Assembly (NCBI RefSeq): GCF_014647135.1
Contig: NZ_BMOP01000005.1
Coordinates: forward strand, 101,133 to 165,132
Source of the DNA: Shewanella xiamenensis
GTDB taxonomy: Bacteria; Pseudomonadota; Gammaproteobacteria; Enterobacterales; Shewanellaceae
Direction: 5' to 3'
Length of the DNA stretch: 64,000 bases
The notes below the pieces were generated by a model. The model had not been told where the DNA came from. It was given only the letters and a program-made list of their open reading frames with translations, and made no database searches. Of the stretch, positions 58,677 through 64,000 are shown piece after piece. The position numbers and the translations under genes are program-made. Numbering within the stretch: the first letter of the stretch is position 1; every line of letters starts with the position of its first letter.

Positions 58677-60914
58677 TTAGTGGGCGATAAAACTCGATTG
58701 TTTCGCGGCCAGCAAAAACTGCGCAAACTCGGGTTCTCGCAGGGCTGGACTGTATAAATATCCCTGTGCCTGATGACACAAACTCTTGGCTAAAAACGCC
58801 TCCTGCTCAACGGTTTCTACCCCTTCTGCGGTCAAGGAAATATTGAGCGCACTCGCCATCGCAATAATGGCCGAGACGATTTCTTGGCTTTCGCGGCTAA
58901 TCGTCAAATCTGAAATAAACGAGCGATCGATTTTTAACTTACTGATAGGAAACTGTTTAAGGTAGCGCATCGAGCTGTAACCCGTCCCAAAATCATCGAT
59001 AGCCAAGCCTACCCCCAGTTCAGCCAACTCCTGACACAATAAGGTCGCATGGCGAATATCGCCCATGAGTTCCGTCTCTGTAATTTCTAAAATTAAGGTT
59101 TTGGGCTTTAAACGATAACGGGTCAAGAGTTGCCATACTTGTTCATACAAATTACCACTAAAAAACTGCCGCGCAGACACGTTAACATGCATGCTAAGAT
59201 CGGCATTGTGATGCTGCCAAATATTCAATTGCCGACAGGCCGCCTCTAATACCCAACTGCCTATCGCATTGATCATCCCCGATTGCTCGGCAATATCAAT
59301 AAACGCGCCGGGATATAGCACGCCTCTTTTGGGATGATGCCAACGAATAAGCGCTTCGGCACCGATATAAGTTTGCTGTTCGAGATCCCTTAAGGGCTGG
59401 TAATAAAGCTCAAATTGTCGACCGCGAATAGCACTATGCAAATCGCGTTCAATTTGCGCATCTTCCTTAAACGCACTCAGCAATGTACTGTTAAAGACTT
59501 GAATTGCTGTGCCCTTTTTCTTCTTCGCATATTGCACTGCAATATCGGCGCATGTCAGTGGTGCAAATAAATTTGCCACCGACGCAATATCAACCACGGC
59601 CAGTGCGGGTTTAGGTTCCACTTGTTCACGGCCAATTAATATCGGCATGGCTAAATGCTGGTATAAGCGGGTGCTGATATAGTCCAGATCATAAACTGCG
59701 TTGTCGTCGGTCAGTAATACCGCAAACTCATCACTACCGACACGAGCGATTTCAGTCGCTTTGTTGATGTCTGAAAAATGCTTTAAGCGCCGGCCAATCT
59801 CAATCAACAGGCTGTCGCCATTTTCATGACCATAAGTATCGTTAAAACGCTTAAAGGCGACTAAATCGACTAGCAACAGTAGCCCATGTGTTGTTCGCTC
59901 GAGCACTCGATTAAAGTGACTGCGATTGTTCAGTCCAGTCAAGCTACAACGCCACGCCAGACGTTCCAACTCCGCTTTGTAGTTATGCTCATCCGTACTT
60001 TCTTCACCCGACACTAAAGCGTAATGATTGCCTCTATCGGTAATAAATTGGCTCACAACATATTTCAGCCAATAACGACTACCATCAGCACGATTAAATT
60101 GCACCTCACCTTTTGCCAGTTCACCTCTGAAAATTTTTGCTAAGGTCTGCTCAGCTAACGCATTGTGCTGTTTGAAAAAAGTTAAATCACGTAAATTAGT
60201 GCCAACGCTCCTGCTCCGCGAAATACCGCTAATATCCTGATGGGCTTGGTTAACGTACTCCACTTTTTCAGTGTGCAAGTTAATCAACATAGTCATTTGA
60301 CGAGATTGTTCTATGGCGCAGCGAAAAAGGCTGAGACGTTCTTCCTTATCGTAAGCATGTTTGGTAGCAAGAGTTAGGGCTAATTGATCGGCCATTTGGC
60401 AAGCCAGATGAATTTCACTATCGTGCCAATGGTGTGTGAGCTGCGCGCGCTCAATGCAGAGCACGCCCTCAAGATGGCCATTGATACGGATGCCGACTTC
60501 GAGACTGGATAAAATTTGGCGAGGAATAAAATAACTATCGACTAATTCGGTCAACCGCGGGTCAATAAGCGTATTACCAGCATCTATATGTCTGTGATTT
60601 TTTAGTTCATTTAAATAACGCGGCACCGTTTGCAGCAGTTTAGGACGGTAGATGTCCTGCAGCGCCATCGCCCCAAACTGGGCGACGAGAGATTGGGTGT
60701 TTTGCTCGGCAGAAAAAATCCACACCGACACCAAGGAGACCGCTAAATTCTGACACAGTAGCTCTGTCGCTAACTCTGCCGTCTTAGTGAAATCACCCTG
60801 CTGCTTTGCCGTAGAATGGACTAAAGACTCTAATAAGTGTTGATGCTGACGTCGCTTCACTCTGATCCCTACAAAACTTCGTGTTGGGTAAAACGATAAT
60901 GCTGCGACTAACAC
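58677..60914 (-). CDS. GAF-PAS-GGDEF-EAL cyclic-di-GMP protein (degenerate GGDEF)
   Basis: A 745-residue signalling protein. Domain order: GAF (about 30-185), PAS (about 195-300, VEYVNQAHQDISGISR), GGDEF (about 315-470), EAL (about 485-735). The GGDEF motif reads GSDEF (RVGSDEF), so cyclase activity is doubtful. The EAL domain keeps YIGAEALIRWHHP, HVNVSARQF, LEITETELM, AIDDFGTGYSSM, LKIDRSFI and AEGVET, the residues needed for phosphodiesterase activity. It should sense a small ligand and lower cyclic di-GMP. The start is uncertain: the ORF begins with GTG at 60912-60914, but a GTG at 60858-60860 has a better AGGGAT site (727 residues). Confidence 0.88.
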   Translation of the reverse strand: MLVAALSFYPTRSFVGIRVKRRQHQHLLESLVHSTAKQQGDFTKTAELATELLCQNLAVSLVSVWIFSAEQNTQSLVAQFGAMALQDIYRPKLLQTVPRYLNELKNHRHIDAGNTLIDPRLTELVDSYFIPRQILSSLEVGIRINGHLEGVLCIERAQLTHHWHDSEIHLACQMADQLALTLATKHAYDKEERLSLFRCAIEQSRQMTMLINLHTEKVEYVNQAHQDISGISRSRSVGTNLRDLTFFKQHNALAEQTLAKIFRGELAKGEVQFNRADGSRYWLKYVVSQFITDRGNHYALVSGEESTDEHNYKAELERLAWRCSLTGLNNRSHFNRVLERTTHGLLLLVDLVAFKRFNDTYGHENGDSLLIEIGRRLKHFSDINKATEIARVGSDEFAVLLTDDNAVYDLDYISTRLYQHLAMPILIGREQVEPKPALAVVDIASVANLFAPLTCADIAVQYAKKKKGTAIQVFNSTLLSAFKEDAQIERDLHSAIRGRQFELYYQPLRDLEQQTYIGAEALIRWHHPKRGVLYPGAFIDIAEQSGMINAIGSWVLEAACRQLNIWQHHNADLSMHVNVSARQFFSGNLYEQVWQLLTRYRLKPKTLILEITETELMGDIRHATLLCQELAELGVGLAIDDFGTGYSSMRYLKQFPISKLKIDRSFISDLTISRESQEIVSAIIAMASALNISLTAEGVETVEQEAFLAKSLCHQAQGYLYSPALREPEFAQFLLAAKQSSFIAH

Positions 60915-61049
60915 ACCAAAGATAGGAGTGTTAATGGAGCCGATTTATCATTGTTTTTGTTGACGCAGATTACACGATCTACATTTAAAACAGCAACATC
61001 GGCCACACTTTATTACAAATTAACCTCGACTTGTATCACAGGGGTTGCG

Positions 61050-61337
61050 CTATAGACCATTCTCTAACTGGAAAATCATTTTTTCGACACTGACATCAAA
61101 TACCAGTTTGAGCGTCACACCCGTTTCACCTCGAGTAACGCTCGCTTGCGTGTGTCGAAAACGTGTCTGAGCACGCTCAACCATCTTTGCCGCCTCATTT
61201 TCCGCCTCGCCACCCGTAAACTGCAACTCAAGCACAGTATCTTGTTCATCAATCACAGCACCGATGTCGACAAAGCTGCCGCAATCGGTACATGTGTCGT
61301 TTACTGTGGGGGTTTGTCCTGCAATGATACCTTTCAT
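61050..61337 (-). CDS. yfcZ: YfcZ/YiiS family protein (DUF406)
   Basis: A 95-residue DUF406 protein. TCTDCGSFVDIGAVIDEQDTVLELQF and the acidic helix ENEAAKMVERAQTRF then VTLKLVFDVSVEKMIFQLENG match the family. The two Cys (CTDC) could bind metal or form a disulfide. Function is unknown. GAGGATAACCCT precedes the ATG 61335-61337. A single-gene unit. Confidence 0.86.
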   Translation of the reverse strand: MKGIIAGQTPTVNDTCTDCGSFVDIGAVIDEQDTVLELQFTGGEAENEAAKMVERAQTRFRHTQASVTRGETGVTLKLVFDVSVEKMIFQLENGL

Positions 61338-61485
61338 AGGGTTATCCTCTCTAATGGTCTCATGTTAAAAACTCAACATAAGCGACTCAACATTAATATC
61401 ACTAACGACTAATTATAGGGAATGATGATGAGAGAGACTCAGGTATTGCTCACGCTTATTACCCGAATAAATAGCCTCAGTAGCA

Positions 61486-61974
61486 TTAAGCACTGGCTAA
61501 GCGTGGGATCAAATTACGTTGGATCGCCAGTTGATCGGCAAAGTGCATGATTTCAACTTGAGGAGATGGCAATTGTCCCCGCTGACGCAAGCGAGTTGTA
61601 AACTCACAGTTACTTAAGGCTTCGGCCATGGCGATGGGTTCACCACCTCGGATCACTAACGCTTCCGGTCTCAAGGCCTGTTGCAATTGAAATGCTCTTG
61701 CCCCTTGCTGCATAAACACGGCGCTATTGTCGATAATATGATTGTCTGAGGATAAATCCGCCACTAACGTTTGTTTTGGTGGTAATTCAAACTGACGTTG
61801 TAGTTTTTCGGCAGTATCGAGTTCTTTTTGCCATTGAAACTGCGCCATGTCCCTCGCGTCAGCAGACAATAGCGACAGCAACAGGGCAAACTCACCTCGC
61901 CTGTTGTGTTCGATTGCCGCATTTAAGCGGGAGCCAATTTGGGCTTCATTGATTAAAGGAACATCGATTTGCAT
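61486..61974 (-). CDS. VC2046/SO_2500 family protein
   Basis: A 162-residue conserved protein. I recall a family named VC2046/SO_2500 from Vibrio and Shewanella that matches in length and position (near tRNA-Tyr and queE). The protein is helical, with RLNAAIEHNRRGEFALLLSLLSADARDMAQF and LVIRGGEPIAMAEALSNCEFTTRLRQRGQLP as its most regular segments. No signal peptide or membrane helix. The start is ATG 61972-61974; a TTG seven codons earlier is less likely. Function unknown. Confidence 0.75.
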   Translation of the reverse strand: MQIDVPLINEAQIGSRLNAAIEHNRRGEFALLLSLLSADARDMAQFQWQKELDTAEKLQRQFELPPKQTLVADLSSDNHIIDNSAVFMQQGARAFQLQQALRPEALVIRGGEPIAMAEALSNCEFTTRLRQRGQLPSPQVEIMHFADQLAIQRNLIPRLASA

Positions 61975-62055
61975 AAAAAAACATCGCCAAAACAACTCGT
62001 TGTCAGTTAATCGACCAGTTGAACAAGAACTTTAGGAAAATTTTCATATTTAGAC

Positions 62056-62084
62056 TTTACATGCCTAAGGTTTCTGACTACTAT
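62056..62084 (+). promoter_or_regulatory. Promoter of the tRNA-Tyr genes
   Basis: TTTACA (62056-62061), 17-bp spacer, TACTAT (62079-62084), then a GC-rich discriminator GGCGGCCGC, the pattern of stringently controlled stable RNA promoters. It ends about 16 bp before the first tRNA. Confidence 0.75.
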
Positions 62085-62099
62085 GGCGGCCGCAATTGA

Positions 62100-62184
62100 G
62101 GAGGGGTTCCCGAGTGGCCAAAGGGATCAGACTGTAAATCTGACGGCTCCGCCTTCGAAGGTTCGAATCCTTCTCCCTCCACCA
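62100..62184 (+). tRNA. tRNA-Tyr (GTA), copy 1
   Basis: An 85-nt class II tRNA with encoded CCA. The 7-bp acceptor stem GGAGGGG pairs with TCCCTCC (one G-T pair). The anticodon loop CTGTAAA contains GTA at 62134-62136. A long variable arm (GACGGCTCCGCC) and T arm GGTTCGAATCC follow. Confidence 0.98.
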
Positions 62185-62223
62185 TTTGCACTAACAATTA
62201 GCGATGCTATAAAAGATACTCGT

Positions 62224-62308
62224 GGAGGGGTTCCCGAGTGGCCAAAGGGATCAGACTGTAAATCTGACGGCTCCGCCTTCGAAGGTTCGAATCCTTCTCC
62301 CTCCACCA
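62224..62308 (+). tRNA. tRNA-Tyr (GTA), copy 2
   Basis: Identical in sequence to copy 1 over all 85 nt, 39 bp downstream of it; anticodon GTA at 62258-62260, CCA encoded. Confidence 0.98.
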
Positions 62309-62425
62309 CTTTTATCTTCTGTTGTTCGTCAATCGTTAGTCTGCTGTAAACTTGCTTTACCCTTAAATCTGGCCAAGATTTAAGATGATTTTTAAGCGCA
62401 ACTTAAAAGTCGGAAGAAAATATGT

Positions 62426-62510
62426 GGAGGGGTTCCCGAGTGGCCAAAGGGATCAGACTGTAAATCTGACGGCTCCGCCTTCGAAGGTTCGAATCCTTCT
62501 CCCTCCACCA
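62426..62510 (+). tRNA. tRNA-Tyr (GTA), copy 3
   Basis: Identical to copies 1 and 2, 117 bp downstream of copy 2; anticodon GTA at 62460-62462, CCA encoded. No clear factor-independent terminator is visible just after it. Confidence 0.98.
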
Positions 62511-62636
62511 CTTCTTTCTCATCTCACGCTATATACCGCTTTATTCCCTAAGTTTTGTTTCTAACACTCCACCTTATCCAAAATTATTTTTATCGCTTAC
62601 TTAAAACTATTGTCTTTAATTCATAGATTTAGCTGA

Positions 62637-62663
62637 TAAAAAACGCCCCATTCGGAGCGTTAA
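62637..62663 (-). terminator. Terminator after queE
   Basis: On the minus strand AACGCTCC pairs with GGGGCGTT around a 4-nt loop and is followed by a T-run, 28 bp beyond the queE stop. Confidence 0.82.
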
Positions 62664-62690
62664 AGAAGAGTGCACAGCACTAAGCGGCGA

Positions 62691-63359
62691 TTAATCGATA
62701 TTCAAGTACTTATGGGTCTGAATCGATAAACGCCAGTTGCGAGCAATACACACCTTCATGGCTAATTCCGTCGCCCTTGGTTTTTGGCTGATCGGTTGCA
62801 AACAAATAGTTTTCGCTGACACATCAATCCCTTTGAGTAACTCATCGAGTTCGTCGATATGATGTTCGGTCGCTATCGGATGCTTTATCTCGTTGGCGCG
62901 GGTCAATGCCTGCGCTAACACCTTATAACCCCCTTTCATATTGATCTTGGGCGAGACAGTCACCCAGGTATCAGCATCACACTTCACCTCAAAGGTGCCA
63001 CTGGTCTCGATTTGAGTGGCAAAGCCGGCAGCATGGAACGTGTGAGTTAATTCATGCAGATCGTACATACAAGGTTCACCACCTGTGATCACCACATGGC
63101 GCGCCGTGTATCCCTTAGCGTTGAACGCCTCGATAAGACTCTGCGCCGTATGGTTAGCCCAGCGCCCCACGGAACCATCGACGGTAATCACTTGTTCGGG
63201 TGACACCTTGTTTTCCTCAAGCAGATCCCAAGTCTGTTTGGTATCACACCAAGCACAGCCTACTGGACAGCCCTGTAAACGCACAAAAATGGCGGGCACT
63301 CCGGTAAAGACACCTTCACCTTGAATGGTTTCAAAGACTTCGTTGACTGGGTAATTCAT
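62691..63359 (-). CDS. queE: 7-carboxy-7-deazaguanine synthase QueE
   Basis: A 222-residue radical SAM enzyme of the queuosine pathway. NEVFETIQGEGVFTGVPAIFVRLQGCPVGCAWCDTKQTWD carries the SAM cluster Cys C31, C35 and C38 (CX3CX2C). VVITGGEPCMYDL is the GGEP motif and IETSGTFEV a further family block. It makes CDG from carboxytetrahydropterin. The start is ATG 63357-63359 (MNYPVNE); the longer reading adds 19 residues without a ribosome site. It is divergent from queC, the next step of the pathway. Confidence 0.95.
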   Translation of the reverse strand: MNYPVNEVFETIQGEGVFTGVPAIFVRLQGCPVGCAWCDTKQTWDLLEENKVSPEQVITVDGSVGRWANHTAQSLIEAFNAKGYTARHVVITGGEPCMYDLHELTHTFHAAGFATQIETSGTFEVKCDADTWVTVSPKINMKGGYKVLAQALTRANEIKHPIATEHHIDELDELLKGIDVSAKTICLQPISQKPRATELAMKVCIARNWRLSIQTHKYLNID

Positions 63360-63547
63360 GCTAGCGTTCCGTTTTTCTGGGGCGGCATTTATAGAGGATT
63401 TTAGATGCAGCTGCAAGTTTTTACCGCCTCTGCCATTGTGATACTAAGTGCCGCATACCCGTCGCCACGCGCCAGCAAAGAGTTTGCAAGCCCTAGCGCC
63501 TGAGTTACACTTACGCCCTATTTTATGTGTCAATTTAAGTGGATCCT

Positions 63548-64000
63548 ATGTCAGCAGCATCAGTTTCAAAGGTGGTAGTGGTTTTCAGTGGCGGACAAGA
63601 TTCAACGACTTGTCTTATTCAAGCCTTAACACAGTATGATGAAGTCCATGGGATCACCTTCGATTATGGACAGCGCCACCGTGAAGAAATTGACGTGGCT
63701 AAATCCCTCGCCAAACGCTTAAACATCACCAGCCATAAAGTGATGGATGTGAGTTTACTCAACGAGTTAGCCATTTCTGCCCTCACCCGGGATGCGATCC
63801 CAGTGTCCCACGAGTTAATGGAAAACGGCCTGCCCAATACCTTTGTGCCTGGGCGTAATATCCTATTTTTGACTTTGGCGGGGATCTACGCCTATCAATT
63901 AGGGGCAGAGGCGATTATTACCGGTGTCTGCGAAACCGATTTTTCGGGTTATCCCGACTGTCGCCACGACTTTGTCCGTGCAATGGAATCAGCACTGGTG
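63548..64000 (+). CDS. queC: 7-cyano-7-deazaguanine synthase QueC (N-terminal part; cut by window edge)
   Basis: The first 151 codons of QueC, which converts CDG to preQ0 with ATP and ammonia. [18 protein letters not shown] is the PP-loop (SGGxDS), [11 protein letters not shown] and [19 protein letters not shown] are family blocks, and [18 protein letters not shown] is near the cut. A GTGGA ribosome site precedes the ATG. The zinc-binding C-terminus lies beyond the window. The 188-bp region between queE and queC shows no preQ1 riboswitch that I can recognise. Confidence 0.96.
   Translation, partial: MSAASVSKVVVVFSGGQDSTTCLIQALTQYDEVHGITFDYGQRHREEIDVAKSLAKRLNITSHKVMDVSLLNELAISALTRDAIPVSHELMENGLPNTFVPGRNILFLTLAGIYAYQLGAEAIITGVCETDFSGYPDCRHDFVRAMESALV

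Noticed and set aside
62083..62349. ORFs crossing the tRNA-Tyr genes
   Set aside because: Open frames created by the repeated tRNA sequence; the protein text repeats the same tRNA-derived segment.
62100..62510. CRISPR-like reading of the three spaced identical repeats
   Set aside because: Each repeat folds as a complete tRNA-Tyr with CCA, and the spacers differ in length (39 and 117 bp).
63360..63547. Possible preQ1 riboswitch between queE and queC
   Set aside because: I could not find the short conserved preQ1 aptamer pattern on either strand.

Overview
The window is chromosomal DNA from a gammaproteobacterium of the genus Shewanella, close to the S. oneidensis / MR-4 / MR-7 / ANA-3 group. 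I infer this from gene content and order: a thiD-thiE fusion in a thiC-led operon, kdnA-kdnB-kdsB for 8-amino-Kdo, zwf-pgl-edd-eda opposite hexR-pykA, psrA-fadE, alaA-yfbR-dgt, and a TonB-type outer membrane receptor. No database search was possible, so names come from motifs, lengths and context.

Layout. 1-5.7 kb: thiamine operon on the minus strand (thiC, thiDE, thiF, thiS, thiG, the last cut by the window edge) behind a TPP riboswitch. 5.8-9.6 kb: an unrecognised single-pass membrane protein, a PAQR/hemolysin III protein behind a FabR-like palindrome, a Nudix hydrolase and a TrmK-type tRNA methyltransferase. 9.7-21.9 kb: a split maltodextrin locus. The GH97 alpha-glucosidase lies 5.8 kb from the MFS sugar transporter and GH15 glucoamylase. 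Between them are minus-strand genes (an RlmI-like methyltransferase, two tandem Old Yellow Enzymes, a LysR regulator and a YciI protein) and a 224-bp mobile-element-like insertion. The same near-palindrome lies 5 bp upstream of a possible -35 box at both halves of the mal locus.

22-34.5 kb: an unknown membrane-anchored protein, a LexA-controlled umuDC operon, a large TonB-dependent receptor, yffB-dapE, an M15 peptidase, an alpha/beta hydrolase, a porin-like protein paired with a very small PstS-like protein, and a beta carbonic anhydrase. 34.8-38.2 kb: kdnA, kdnB, kdsB and a small membrane protein; the first three supply CMP-activated 8-amino-Kdo for lipopolysaccharide. 38.4-43.9 kb: an NhaC-like antiporter, then alaA, yfbR and dgt.

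44-54.5 kb: central carbon and fatty acid metabolism. The Entner-Doudoroff/oxidative pentose set (zwf, pgl, edd, eda) faces hexR and pykA, with HexR-type boxes before zwf and pykA. Then come fadE and its likely repressor psrA, with an operator before psrA. 54.7-64 kb: an ACE-like M2 peptidase lipoprotein, smrA, an NTF2-like secreted protein, a YchJ/SEC-C protein, a GAF-PAS-GGDEF-EAL protein with a degenerate GGDEF motif, two small conserved proteins, three identical tRNA-Tyr genes behind a strong promoter, and divergent queE and queC (the latter cut by the right edge).

Most of the window is ordinary core genome. The items most worth a second look are the miniature transposable element at 11.9-12.2 kb with 9-bp target duplications, the duplicated mal operator/promoter geometry, the FabR-like site before the PAQR gene, the porin/mini-PstS pair, and the unrecognised proteins at 5.8-7.1 kb and 22.2-23.3 kb. 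I found no defence system, prophage, CRISPR array or complete insertion sequence.
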